Shown in pieces: positions 53,892 through 63,546 of a stretch of DNA of 64,000 nt. Numbering within the stretch: the first letter of the stretch is position 1; every line of letters starts with the position of its first letter. Both the position numbers and the translations under genes were made by a program. This DNA is from Paenarthrobacter nicotinovorans (GTDB taxonomy: Bacteria; Actinomycetota; Actinomycetes; Actinomycetales; Micrococcaceae). Location: the NCBI RefSeq assembly GCF_007670255.1, contig NZ_SZVS01000007.1, positions 186,001 through 250,000 on the forward strand. The letters run 5' to 3'. The notes beneath the pieces were generated by a model. The model was not told the origin of the DNA, made no database searches, and saw nothing but the letters and a program-made list of their open reading frames with translations.

Positions 53892-54464
53892 ATGACTTCC
53901 TCGCCTGACACCTCAGCTGCCCGTGCCCGCCTTCTTGAACTCATCAAAGAGCTGGCGGTGGTCCGCGGCAAGGTGATCCTCTCCAGCGGCAAGGAAGCCG
54001 ACTACTACATCGATCTCCGCCGCATCACCTTGCACCACGAGGCCTCCAAGCTGGTGGGCCAGGTCATGTTGGCAATGATCGACGACGCCGGTGTCCAGGT
54101 TGAGTGCGCGGGCGGACTCACCATGGGTGCCGACCCCGTCGGTACCGCTGTGATGCACGCTGCCGCCGACGCCGGCCGTGCCGTGGATGCCTTCGTTGTC
54201 CGCAAGGCCCAGAAGTCCTACGGCATGGGCCGCCAGGTGGAAGGCCCCTCGGTTGAAGGACGCAACGTTGTGGTCCTCGAAGACACGTCCACCACCGGCG
54301 GATCCGCGCTGACCGCCGTCGAAGGTGTCCGCAAGGCGGGCGGCAACGTGGTGGCCGTCGCCGTGATCGTGGACCGCGACACCGGCGCCAAAGAGAAGAT
54401 CGAAGCCGAAACCGGCGTTCCGTACCTCTTCGCTTTCGGCAAGGACGAACTCGGCCTCAACTAG
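53892..54464 (+). CDS. pyrE: orotate phosphoribosyltransferase
   Basis: A 190-residue enzyme forming OMP from orotate and PRPP in pyrimidine synthesis. Seen: SSGKEADYYIDLRRITL, the GADPVGTAV loop, and the PRPP motif VVLEDTSTTGGSAL. Length fits actinobacterial PyrE. A TAAACT -10 at 53879-53884 leaves only 7 bases (with GGAG) before the ATG, so the leader is very short or absent. Confidence 0.95.
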   Translation: MTSSPDTSAARARLLELIKELAVVRGKVILSSGKEADYYIDLRRITLHHEASKLVGQVMLAMIDDAGVQVECAGGLTMGADPVGTAVMHAAADAGRAVDAFVVRKAQKSYGMGRQVEGPSVEGRNVVVLEDTSTTGGSALTAVEGVRKAGGNVVAVAVIVDRDTGAKEKIEAETGVPYLFAFGKDELGLN

Positions 54465-54479
54465 CCCCGGGTTGAGGCC

Positions 54480-54485
54480 TATGCT
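54480..54485 (+). promoter_or_regulatory. -10 element of a leaderless transcript
   Basis: TATGCT ends 6 bases before GTG 54492, and no ribosome binding site is present, so transcription likely starts at or next to the start codon. Confidence 0.5.
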
Positions 54486-54491
54486 TGCTGC

Positions 54492-55616
54492 GTGGACGTT
54501 CAAGTAGGGAAGCTCACGGCGCCGCCGGAGGTGAACGAAACCCCTCCGGCACCCGTCCTTCCGGAACCGGACAAGGAACAGGATCCGGCCTCATGGGCCA
54601 GGATCCTGCCTTACGCTGCCCGGCTCAAAAAGACTTCGCGCCGCAACTTCCTCACTTACGCCGGCATCTCGGCGGCGCTTGCCGGAGACATGCTCTTTAC
54701 GCGCCGTGTGCAAGCGGAGCGCCGGGCCACCAAAATACTGCGTGTCCCCGACCCGTACTCGGACCTGTACTTCCCCAAAGCAAGTTGGATCCTGTTTCCC
54801 GGCTATAAGACCAGCTGGGAAGAGGCCCAGTGGATCCTCAACTCGCTTCGTCCTGCCCTCCACCAGCGTGCCCGCCTTGCCGCCGTCGGGTATTCAAACC
54901 TGGGCCTCGACGTGGACGAGGTGGTCCGCGAAATCATCCTGCATGTCCGCGAGCTGGGACTGGAAAAGCTGTACTTCTACGGGCACAGTTTCGGCGGCAT
55001 GCTCGCTACCCAGGTTGCCGCACGCTTGCTGGAACTGCACGGTGTGGAGACGCAGGTGATAGTCCTGGATTCGAGTCCATTCAGCCGTGCGGACGTCTTG
55101 GACCAAAGCTGGTTCGACGGCGTCGTGTTCCTTTACGAGAATGGGTTCCGCATTCCGTCGGTGCTGCGCGGAGGCTATGAGCTGGGGGAGCGCGTGGTCC
55201 ACAAAGACGAGCGCACCTGGCGGCAAATCCTGGATCAAACCATGGAGCAGCTGTCCCCCATTGCTCCGTCCAGCGTCCTGATCCAGACGGAGTCGGCGTA
55301 TATCTACCACTTTGATGGTTTGCGGTTCGCGGGCAAGATCGGCGGGGCCAAGATGGCGTTCATGGGCAACGCCCAGGACGGCACCGTGGACTACGAATCA
55401 GCGCGCGCAGGCTGGAGCAAGGTATTCGGCGCCAACATGGTGATGCCCACGCTCAGCACAGAGGGCGCCCGGCCCGCGCACGCCAGCCCCCAGTGGAACG
55501 GTGGTGTATACCGGCCGTTGCTGGAACAGGTCCAAAATGAGCTCCTGCCCCTGCCGCCCGAGCCGGAGGAGCCCGCCTACCGTGAGCCCAACGGCAAGGT
55601 GATCAGGCCTGCCTAG
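54492..55616 (+). CDS. alpha/beta hydrolase with twin-arginine N terminus
   Basis: A 374-residue protein. Residues about 49-70 read KTSRRNFLTYAGISAALAG, a Tat-type signal or anchor after a proline-rich 45-residue start. The hydrolase nucleophile elbow is YGHSFGGML, with an Asp in VIVLDSSPFSR and a late His in GARPAHASPQW. Substrate unknown; lipase/esterase-like. GTG 54492 is favoured by the close -10. Export with the catalytic part outside is inferred from the motif. Confidence 0.72.
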   Translation: MDVQVGKLTAPPEVNETPPAPVLPEPDKEQDPASWARILPYAARLKKTSRRNFLTYAGISAALAGDMLFTRRVQAERRATKILRVPDPYSDLYFPKASWILFPGYKTSWEEAQWILNSLRPALHQRARLAAVGYSNLGLDVDEVVREIILHVRELGLEKLYFYGHSFGGMLATQVAARLLELHGVETQVIVLDSSPFSRADVLDQSWFDGVVFLYENGFRIPSVLRGGYELGERVVHKDERTWRQILDQTMEQLSPIAPSSVLIQTESAYIYHFDGLRFAGKIGGAKMAFMGNAQDGTVDYESARAGWSKVFGANMVMPTLSTEGARPAHASPQWNGGVYRPLLEQVQNELLPLPPEPEEPAYREPNGKVIRPA

Positions 55617-55650
55617 CGGCAGCACGCGTGATGGTCACCGCAGCTTGAGC

Positions 55651-56367
55651 TCATCGCAGCGCGTCAATTTCGACGCCGGTCAGGCCCGCCTCGTGCAGGA
55701 ACCCGCCGACGTCCCCGAATTCCTTCGCAAATCCAGCCAGGAAATGCCTCATTGCGGCTTCAGGGCTCTGCAGGATCATCAGGTCCGGGCTGAAATACTC
55801 CGAGGGCGTGGAGGGGACGCTAAGGCGCCATGTTTCGGCCATGATTTTCAGGACGTCCGGCAGGTTCGTGGTGGTTGCCGCGTAGTCAGCCACCACTGCT
55901 TCTTCGGTGCCGCCAGCCGCCAAGAGCGCGATAGCGGACACCACGCCGGTCCTGTCCTTGCCCAATGAGCAGTGCACCAACGTTCGTTTGCCGCGCGCCA
56001 CAGGCCTCAGGGCATCAGCCACCCAGGCGGGTCGAAGCCGGATCCACCCCAAGTACAGCTCGCCCAGGTCCTCGGCAGTTTCCACCGCCTGGAGCGACCC
56101 GGCAATGGCGTTTGGGTCCAGCGGGTTGTTGATGAGTTCGACGGCGGGCGCGACTGCCGCAGAAGGCGGGCGTCCGCCGTCGTGATTCACGTCGTCCGGG
56201 ACCAGCCACGGAACGAGAGACCGTTCCAGATCGCTGCGCAGGTCAACAATGGCCTGGATGCCGTGCTCCGCCAGGAAAGCTGACGTCGCAGCGGCATCCA
56301 AGCCGAACGGCTGGCTCCCCCTGAGGATCCGTCCCCCGGCGAGGGGACGCAGATTGAGCACAGCCAT
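55651..56367 (-). CDS. tyrosine/phosphoinositide-type protein phosphatase
   Basis: A 238-residue member of the Y_phosphatase3 type. The active-site loop is VHCSLGKDRTGVVSA, a CX5R motif with an adjacent Lys-Asp. The N-terminal NLRPLAGGRILRGSQPFGLD and AIVDLRSDLER are typical of this bacterial group. AAGGA precedes the ATG. It starts 11 bases after the HAD gene, forming a two-gene operon of putative phosphatases. Confidence 0.85.
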   Translation of the reverse strand: MAVLNLRPLAGGRILRGSQPFGLDAAATSAFLAEHGIQAIVDLRSDLERSLVPWLVPDDVNHDGGRPPSAAVAPAVELINNPLDPNAIAGSLQAVETAEDLGELYLGWIRLRPAWVADALRPVARGKRTLVHCSLGKDRTGVVSAIALLAAGGTEEAVVADYAATTTNLPDVLKIMAETWRLSVPSTPSEYFSPDLMILQSPEAAMRHFLAGFAKEFGDVGGFLHEAGLTGVEIDALR

Positions 56368-56378
56368 GGTTGTCCTTC

Positions 56379-57209
56379 TTAGATCTGGCTCTTGAGGTCG
56401 GCCACGGAGTTGAGGATCTGGTTCGGCCGGAACGGGAAGGAAACGATCTCTTCGCGCTGCGTAATGCCGCTGAGCACCAGGACCGTGTGCAGGCCTGCTT
56501 CCATGCCCGCAATGATGTCCGTGTCCATGCGGTCGCCGATCATGGCCGTGGTCTCGGAGTGGGCGTCGATCCTGTTCATGGCCGAGCGGAACATCATGGG
56601 GTTGGGCTTTCCCACAACGTACGGTTCGCGCCCGGTGGCCTTGGTGATCATGGCTGCGATGGCGCCGGTCGCGGGCATGGGGCCGTCCTTGGAGGGGCCG
56701 GTGGCGTCCGGGTTGGTGGCGATGAAGCGGGCGCCGGCCAGGATGTGCCGGACGGCCATGGTAATCGCTTCGAACGAGTAGGTGCGGGTCTCGCCGAGGA
56801 CCACGAAATCGGGTTCGGTATCCGTGAGGATGAACCCGGCCTCGTGGAGGGCGGTGGTGAGGCCGGCTTCGCCAATGGTGTAGGCGCGGTTCCCCGAATC
56901 CGATGACTGGACCTGGTCCTTGAGGAACTGGGCCGTGGCCAGCGCCGAGGTCCAGATGTTCTCCTCCGGAACTTCCAGCCCCGACGCCCGCAGACGGGCA
57001 GCGAGGTCCCGGGGAGTGAAGATGGAGTTGTTGGTCAGCACCAGGAAGCGCTTGGATGTATCCACCCAGCGCTGGATGAGCTCCGCTGCGCCGGGGATCG
57101 CCTGGTTTTCATGCACTAGGACACCGTCCATGTCCGTGAGCCAGCATTCGATCTCGTGGCCGTTTCGGTAAACCGATGTGGACGTCTGGGGCGTGGATTC
57201 TTCTGCCAT
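56379..57209 (-). CDS. HAD-IIA hydrolase (NagD-like)
   Basis: A 276-residue phosphatase. D26 and D28 in LTDMDGVLVHENQAIPGA are motif I; LTNNSIFTPRDLAARL is motif II; K in KPNPMMFRSA is motif III; and MIGDRMDTDIIAGMEAG is motif IV. ATG 57209 is supported by GGAGGT. Members dephosphorylate sugar or nucleotide monophosphates; the substrate here is open. Confidence 0.9.
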   Translation of the reverse strand: MAEESTPQTSTSVYRNGHEIECWLTDMDGVLVHENQAIPGAAELIQRWVDTSKRFLVLTNNSIFTPRDLAARLRASGLEVPEENIWTSALATAQFLKDQVQSSDSGNRAYTIGEAGLTTALHEAGFILTDTEPDFVVLGETRTYSFEAITMAVRHILAGARFIATNPDATGPSKDGPMPATGAIAAMITKATGREPYVVGKPNPMMFRSAMNRIDAHSETTAMIGDRMDTDIIAGMEAGLHTVLVLSGITQREEIVSFPFRPNQILNSVADLKSQI

Positions 57210-57367
57210 ATTTACCTCCGGCTGGGGTTGTTCATGCACTGCCACCCAGTCTTTCATTATTCGGGCGTGGGGACATCCTGGGTTTTTGTCTAACAAGTAC
57301 GGCAGGCGAGCACGGGGAGCCTGAAAACAGCAGGTCCGGAGCGGTACCGTCAGCTGCCCTTAGTCGG

Positions 57368-57387
57368 CTTTCACTTATAAATGAAAG
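57368..57387. promoter_or_regulatory. operator and -10 candidate of the toxin-antitoxin pair
   Basis: CTTTCA-N8-TGAAAG flanks TTATAA, giving an almost symmetric 18-base site (57369-57386 about TTATAA). It lies 43 bases before the antitoxin start, as expected for autorepression. Confidence 0.5.
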
Positions 57388-57429
57388 AGAGTATCGTGGA
57401 GGAAGGCTAGCAAAGATGAGGAGAAGCCG

Positions 57430-57873
57430 GTGACAGCGATCATGCTTACTCGGACCGATGTTCTCGTGACGGACGAAGAACTTACGACCGTTCGCCGCGA
57501 GGTCGAATCGACTCCTGCGGGGCTGGCAGGTTTCGCAGCCGTCATGACTGACGGCACCACTCGCCAGCTTCCCCCTGAACTGTCCGCGATCATTGACAAG
57601 GCTTTCCACGCTCTCGCCATGAACGGGAGTGTCACCGTGGGGACTCTTCCTGATGAACTCACAAGCAACACCGCCGCTGAAGTCTTAGGCGTCTCTCGTC
57701 CAACGCTGCTGAAGCTCGCGAGGGACGGAGAAATCGAATCATTCAAAGTTCGTACTCATACCCGGTTCAAGAGGGATGCGGTTCTGGCATTCAAGGCGAA
57801 GAGGGAAGAATCCCGTCGCGCAGCATTTGCTAAGCTGCGGGAACTTGAGGACCAAATCGACGATCTGGACTAA
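57430..57873 (+). CDS. excisionase-type HTH protein, probable antitoxin
   Basis: A 147-residue protein with a MerR/Xis-like helix-turn-helix in the middle (TSNTAAEVLGVSRPTLLKLARDG, followed by FKVRTHTRFKRDAVLAF) and charged helical C terminus (KLRELEDQIDDLD) suited to toxin binding. GTG 57430 has AGGAGA upstream. It precedes a PIN-domain gene by 47 bases. This pairing is a common actinobacterial toxin-antitoxin arrangement; neutralisation is inferred. Confidence 0.8.
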   Translation: MTAIMLTRTDVLVTDEELTTVRREVESTPAGLAGFAAVMTDGTTRQLPPELSAIIDKAFHALAMNGSVTVGTLPDELTSNTAAEVLGVSRPTLLKLARDGEIESFKVRTHTRFKRDAVLAFKAKREESRRAAFAKLRELEDQIDDLD

Positions 57874-57920
57874 GTCCACAGGATGAGCATTCACGTTGGG
57901 TCATAGCGCAAACTAGTGCC

Positions 57921-58478
57921 ATGGCCCAACGTGTTTTTGTCGATGCAAACGTGCTTTTTAGCAGAACCCTCCGCGACTGGCTTTTTCTTTTACGTATCGA
58001 ATCCAACGGCGGAATGTTCCAGTTGCACACCACTTGGGATGCCATTGCAGAGGCGGGTGCACGGCTTCGCGATGATCCCAACACGTCCGGCGATTTACTC
58101 GCAAGCTTGATGAAAAAAATCCAAGAGTGCGTTGATGAAGTAGTAACGGCGTTTCCGGGCGGTCCCGTCGAGGGGATCGCTGACGAGGGAGACTGGCACG
58201 TTCACCATGCGGCTGAAGCTTGCCGAGCCCATGTGCTCCTGACTGATGACGCCGGGTTCGAATCGGATGACTCCCATTACGAGGTCTACACCTGTGATGA
58301 TTTCTTTCTTGAAGTGGGACGTTCAGCGCCGGATGTGGTCAAACGTGTTGTTGAAACGCAGGCACTTTACTGGTCGAGGAGAAGCGGAAAGCAGCTTCCG
58401 GATGCACTGCGCGACGCCGGGTGCTTGGAATTCGCGGATGTTGTTTTGGGGTTCCTCAAAGAAATCGCTGCACGGTAG
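57921..58478 (+). CDS. PIN-domain protein, probable toxin
   Basis: A 185-residue PIN nuclease. The first acid is D8 in VFVDANVLFSRTL, a Glu follows in TTWDAIAEAG, and the later acids are in LLTDDAGFES. These match the metal site of PIN ribonucleases. The C-terminal half is longer than in VapC (about 130), typical of the group that pairs with excisionase-like antitoxins. No other gene follows for 320 bases. Confidence 0.8.
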   Translation: MAQRVFVDANVLFSRTLRDWLFLLRIESNGGMFQLHTTWDAIAEAGARLRDDPNTSGDLLASLMKKIQECVDEVVTAFPGGPVEGIADEGDWHVHHAAEACRAHVLLTDDAGFESDDSHYEVYTCDDFFLEVGRSAPDVVKRVVETQALYWSRRSGKQLPDALRDAGCLEFADVVLGFLKEIAAR

Positions 58479-58798
58479 TTGTAGTAAAGAAGGCCGCTTC
58501 GCCCAACCGTCCCGATCAGGAAGGGCGGGCGCACAACGACGTAGTTGTGCTCGCGAGAAGAAGGGACCGTGATCGGTGGGTAGTTCTGCCCATGCGCGAT
58601 CGCGCTTATGACTTGTGCTGACCTCGGTGACCTGAACTACGCTTGTGGCTGTGCGGGCCGGGCAAACGCCGTGGGTCGGGGGATCGACACGGCGCGTTTT
58701 GAAATCGTTCCGCTTCAGCAGGTCCCTCGTTCCGGATAGACCACCGGTGTTGTCCGCAAGGATGCTCCGGTGCCCACAGCATGTGAAAGGGCCTTGCT
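58479..58798. other. intergenic region
   Basis: The gap of 320 bases holds a small hairpin (GCACAAC 58531-58537 with GTTGTGC 58544-58550) that may end the PIN transcript, and a weak TTGTGC/TACGCT promoter candidate (58613-58643) for the next gene. No coding sequence or RNA gene was recognised. Confidence 0.4.
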
Positions 58799-60019
58799 AT
58801 GAGCAACAACAACGGCACACCCCAGCCTCCCTACAATCCGGACGGCGTGCCGCAGCCGCGCTATGACACAGGCAAGGACCAATACAGGCAGTACCAGCCG
58901 GGGCAGACGCAACCCATGTACCAGCCGGAAGCTGAGCAGGGCCAGCCGCAGGACGCGCCGACCCAGGCTTTTCCGGCCCAGCACAATCCGACCCAGGCCT
59001 TTCCCGTGCAGCAGGGCCAGCCTGTCAACAACCCCGACGGCCAGTACGCTGAGACCGTCCACCGCTATCCCCAAGCGGATCAGGGCCAACCCGGCTACCC
59101 CGGCCAACCCGGCTACCCCGCCGGGCCGGGCTACCCCGACCAGCCCACCGGACCCGGCCACAACCCGGGCGACCACAACAAAAAGTCCCTCTTCTTCATC
59201 CTGGGTGGAGTCGCCGTCGTCGTGATTATTGCGCTGGTGGTGGCGTTCACGTGGTTGATTCCGTCGATGACCAAGCCAACAGCGGTGGAATCGCCGTCGG
59301 TGACGTCCTCGGATAAGGCGTCCGACGCCGCTGCCGAACCGACTGCTGAGGGGGAGCCCTCCCCTGACGACGTGCCGCCCACGGAACTGCCCGCCGGGGT
59401 CATCCCGCTGCCGGCAACATGGGAAGAGCTCGCCGGCCCGAGCAACGTCCCGGCCGACGGCGACCCCTTGTTCAGCAAGTGGGTCACGGGTGAGTCGTCC
59501 TTCCAGTACTTGGCCGAGTGGACCCACGACGAGTCGTTCGGCATCACCAAGGACCCGAGTACCGGTGAAGAAATCCAGAAGCGTGCCCAGGGCACAGTGG
59601 AGACCGACGGAGACGGCATCGCGCTCGCCTACGCGTTCTTCGCTGAGTCGGAGGAAGGCAAGTTCGGCAAGGACCCAGCCGAAATCAGGAAGGCGCTGGC
59701 GGACATCGAGGCCCGTTACAAGGGCATGACGGCCACTGAACTGCCGCAGAACCTGGTGGGCCACAAGTGCGCGTCAGACTTCAAGACCACCATGCCGGAG
59801 ATCCGTGAGTTCCGTCGCGGGGAGGCCGTGGTCATTGGCTTCACTTGCACCAACGCCCGCGGCGAAGCCATCCAGGCCGTGAACCTGTTCTCGGTGACGC
59901 CCTGGGGAACCCCGCAGATGCTCGGCGTCAGTGGGCACAAGGAATATTGGGATGCGCACCCGGGGCTCTTCGAGCAGCTGGGCAACTCGTACCGCATCAA
60001 CAAGTGGAAGATGGGCTAG
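58799..60019 (+). CDS. membrane-anchored hypothetical protein with Pro/Gln-rich cytoplasmic tail
   Basis: A 406-residue protein. Residues 1-128 are Pro/Gln/Gly/Tyr-rich with repeated TQAFP and GYPGQP units. A single membrane helix lies at 131-154. The extracellular part begins with an acidic, Ser/Pro-rich linker and then a folded domain with two Cys-containing segments (VGHKCASDF, IGFTCTNARG) that may form a disulfide. AAAGGG precedes the ATG. Such layout occurs in actinobacterial cell-envelope and signalling proteins. Function unknown. Confidence 0.75.
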   Translation: MSNNNGTPQPPYNPDGVPQPRYDTGKDQYRQYQPGQTQPMYQPEAEQGQPQDAPTQAFPAQHNPTQAFPVQQGQPVNNPDGQYAETVHRYPQADQGQPGYPGQPGYPAGPGYPDQPTGPGHNPGDHNKKSLFFILGGVAVVVIIALVVAFTWLIPSMTKPTAVESPSVTSSDKASDAAAEPTAEGEPSPDDVPPTELPAGVIPLPATWEELAGPSNVPADGDPLFSKWVTGESSFQYLAEWTHDESFGITKDPSTGEEIQKRAQGTVETDGDGIALAYAFFAESEEGKFGKDPAEIRKALADIEARYKGMTATELPQNLVGHKCASDFKTTMPEIREFRRGEAVVIGFTCTNARGEAIQAVNLFSVTPWGTPQMLGVSGHKEYWDAHPGLFEQLGNSYRINKWKMG

Positions 60020-60049
60020 GTCCCAGCTTTGGGGCCTGTTGGGCGGGGC

Positions 60050-60055
60050 TAAAGT
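60050..60055 (+). promoter_or_regulatory. -10 element of a probable leaderless transcript
   Basis: TAAAGT ends 6 bases before GTG 60062. A GAGGGG overlaps the gap but is too close to act as a normal ribosome binding site. Confidence 0.4.
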
Positions 60056-60061
60056 TGAGGG

Positions 60062-60757
60062 GTGACTGACCTTCCCCACAACACAGCCCTGCCCACCCCT
60101 GCCGAAACCCCCGTCGGGACCACAGCGGAAGGCGAGGCCGAGGCGAAAGCGGAGGTCGGCGTCGGGCCTTGGGAAGGCGAGTGGCCGGAAGGCGGGCACT
60201 GGGATCCGGACCTGTTGAGGGATGGTGACCGGCGCAATGTGGTGGACAAGTACCGGTACTGGAAGCACGAGGCGATCGTCGCCGACCTGGACTCCAAGCG
60301 GCATGAATTCCACATCGCCATCGAGAACTGGCAGCACGACCTCAACATCGGCACGGTTGTCCGCACCGCGAACGCCTTCCTCGCCAAGGAGGTCCACATC
60401 ATCGGACGACGGCGATGGAACCGGCGCGGGGCCATGGTCACCGACCGCTACCAGCACGTCCGCCACCATCCAACGGTTGAGGATTTCGTCCAGTGGGCGG
60501 AGGGGGAGGGGCTGGCTGTGATCGGCATCGACATCTTCCCGGATTCCGTGCCGTTGGAGACGTACGATCTCCCCGAAAAGTGCGTGCTCGTGTTCGGCCA
60601 AGAAGGCCCCGGCCTGACCCCCGAAGTGCACGATGCCGCCGTCGCAACGCTGTCCATTGAGCAGTTCGGCTCCACCCGGTCCATGAACGCGGCGTCGGCT
60701 GCGGCCATTGCCATGCACGCGTGGGTGCGCCGGCACGTGTTCCAGCAGCCCGTGTAG
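60062..60757 (+). CDS. SpoU/TrmH-family RNA 2'-O-methyltransferase
   Basis: A 231-residue SPOUT methyltransferase. The three motifs are present: NWQHDLNIGTVVRTANAF, VLVFGQEGPGLT and IEQFGSTRSMNAASAAAIA, which together form the trefoil-knot SAM site. The first 60 residues are an acidic, Pro/Gly-rich extension outside the family core. Substrate may be tRNA or rRNA; family members here are often annotated as tRNA (guanosine-2'-O) methyltransferase without proof. Confidence 0.9.
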   Translation: MTDLPHNTALPTPAETPVGTTAEGEAEAKAEVGVGPWEGEWPEGGHWDPDLLRDGDRRNVVDKYRYWKHEAIVADLDSKRHEFHIAIENWQHDLNIGTVVRTANAFLAKEVHIIGRRRWNRRGAMVTDRYQHVRHHPTVEDFVQWAEGEGLAVIGIDIFPDSVPLETYDLPEKCVLVFGQEGPGLTPEVHDAAVATLSIEQFGSTRSMNAASAAAIAMHAWVRRHVFQQPV

Positions 60758-60784
60758 ATCCCGCCCGCCGCCCCGCCGCCCCGC

Positions 60785-60841
60785 CGAGTTGGCATTTAAT
60801 GACAGTCCCAGAGCTCCGGACTGTCATTAAATGCCAACTCG
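60785..60841. repeat. long palindrome, left copy
   Basis: A perfect 24-bp inverted repeat (60785-60808 with 60818-60841), loop of 9. The arm begins CGAGTTGGCATTTAATGACA. A near-identical element lies at 61850-61912, beyond the nuclease-like pseudogene. Confidence 0.85.
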
Positions 60842-60908
60842 CGGAGCGGCTGCCGGGCAACCTGTGGATAACCACGCGCGACTCTTCCCGGACGGGCCAG
60901 AATGGGGG

Positions 60909-61841
60909 ATGCGCAGGAAAGAGCTACCGGAGCACCTCACGACGGGCTCGTTTTCTGTGCGTGCATCGGACAAGGCCGGAGTGCCTCGGTCCCGGACCTT
61001 GGCCAAGGATTTGGTGCTGGTGTCCCGGGGAATCAGGGTCCCGGCCGCGTCTGTTGCATCCGGGGCAGCTGCGCTGCGGGCGTGAACGGACCTGGATGAT
61101 TCCTCCATTCTGGTCTCGCTTTCGGCAGCAAGGATCTGGGGTATTCCCCTGCCCGGCAACCGGAACGGGGATTGGCGCATCCATTTGGCCCGGCGGAACG
61201 GATTCAGCTTTCCACGACGGGTCAATGTCGCCGGGCATCTTCTTACCCTGCTTCCGGCGGAGGCAGTGGAGTACGACGGCGTCAGGCTCACCTCGCCCGC
61301 GCGGACGTGGTTGGACTTGGCTTCGCTGCTGAGTGTGGAGGAGTTGGTGGCTGCCGGCGACCACCTTGTGTGCTCCCACGGTCCGGAGTTCCCTGTTCCC
61401 AAGGAAGCGCTCTGCAGCATCGAGGAGCTGACAGAGACCGCGGGCCGCCATCCGGGAATGCGTGGAGTCAGGACGGCGCGGGCAGCACTGGAACTCATCC
61501 GCGTGGGCGCTGATTCCGCTCCCGAAACACATATGCGCTTGGCTTTGGTCAACGCGAATCTTCCCGAACCAGTACTCAACTACGCGGTCCGGAATCCCTT
61601 TGGCCAAGCAGTGCTATGGCCGGACGCCGCCTACCTCAAGTACCGGATCTCGCTCCAATACGACGGCCAACACCACGGCGGCGGGGACCAGCATCTAAGG
61701 GATATCGAGCGCCAAGAGAAGTCGCTCGCCCATGGATGGCTGGAAGTCCGGATCTCAAAGCACGACCTCGAAGGTGAGCGGCCCGCCGTCGTACATAAAG
61801 TCCGCCGCGCGCTACAAAGCCGCGGCTGGAAGCCCGGGTGA
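60909..61841 (+). pseudogene. AbiEi-like/DUF559-type endonuclease-domain protein, broken by one in-frame stop
   Basis: Starting at ATG 60909, the frame reads MRRKELPEHL and continues with a winged-helix-like AVSVRASDKAG region, then meets TGA at 61083-61085. The same frame stays open after it for 251 codons to 61841, with no frameshift, so 309 sense codons remain. The C-terminal half ends in RISLQYDGQHH, HLRDIERQEKSL and GWLEVRISKHDL, the pattern of DUF559/Vsr-like PD-(D/E)xK nucleases. One base change, such as CGA to TGA, would explain it. Readthrough or restart downstream cannot be excluded. It lies between two copies of a long palindrome. Confidence 0.75.
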
Positions 61842-61849
61842 CCTCGGGA

Positions 61850-61912
61850 CGCCGAGTTGGCACTTAATGACAATCCCAAGGGGCCGGATTGTCATTAAAT
61901 GCCAACTCGGCG
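61850..61912. repeat. long palindrome, right copy
   Basis: A 27-bp inverted repeat with one mismatch (61850-61876 with 61886-61912), loop of 9. It begins 8 bases after the pseudogene stop. Right arm and loop size agree closely with the copy at 60785-60841. Confidence 0.85.
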
Positions 61913-62038
61913 GAAGTGTTAAGGCCCCCAGTGACCGGAAACACGGCGTCCCGGCGGATATCGCTAGGATGGGTGCTAGCCGTAAGCGGTCTACTCCAGG
62001 GTTACCAACCCACAGACGAATTCAGCATAGGAGTCACC

Positions 62039-63057
<1,019 letters not shown>

Positions 63058-63058
<1 letters not shown>

Positions 63059-63480
63059 TGTCCGACGAATTCCGGAAGAACCTGATGGGGCCGGAGCCCA
63101 CGCTCCTGCCCGCCGAGAACGAGATCTACCAGCACCTGGCCCTTGGCAAGGAAGCGCTGGACCTCGTGGCCCAAAACCCCACGTCGTCACTGCTGTGGGC
63201 CATCCTCGCCGAGGAAGCCTGGGCCGAGGGCCGGACCATCGAGTCCTACGCTTACGCCCGCGTTGGCTACCACCGGGGCCTGGACAACCTGCGACGCAAT
63301 GGCTGGCGCGGCGTCGGACCCATCCCGTGGGAGCACGAGCCCAACCAGGGCTTCCTGCGGGCGCTCTACGCACTGGGCCGGGCCGCATCGGCGATCGGCG
63401 AAGCTGACGAACCGGAGCGGATCGAGAAGTTCCTGAACGACTCGGATCCCAAGGCCAAGGCAGCCATCGAGGCGCGCTAA
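63058..63480 (+). CDS. DUF3151 family protein
   Basis: A 140-residue soluble protein of a family found almost only in actinobacteria, commonly next to the aldolase gene. Characteristic parts are RKNLMGPEPTLLP, LWAILAEEAWAEGRTIESYAYARVGY and GLDNLRRNGWRGVGPIPWEH. The start overlaps the aldolase stop (TAATG), so translation is coupled. Function is unknown. Confidence 0.9.
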
Positions 63481-63492
63481 AGACAAGAACAA

Positions 63493-63533
63493 ACGACGGC
63501 GGCCCTCACCAAAAAGGCGAGGGTCGCCGTCGT
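63493..63533. terminator. convergent terminator hairpin
   Basis: A 15-bp stem (63493-63507 with 63519-63533, one G-T pair) with loop ACCAAAAAGGC between the convergent DUF3151 and ABC ATPase genes. Confidence 0.7.
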
Positions 63534-63546
63534 CGTTAACCGTCCC

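Noticed and set aside
58250..58270. GGTTCGAATC, resembling a tRNA T-arm
   Set aside because: It codes for part of the PIN metal site (DDAGFES), and no acceptor or anticodon stem can be drawn around it.
59089..59140. Tandem repeat-like CCGGCTACCCC units
   Set aside because: They encode the Pro/Gly/Tyr-rich tail of the membrane protein and are explained by that coding repeat.
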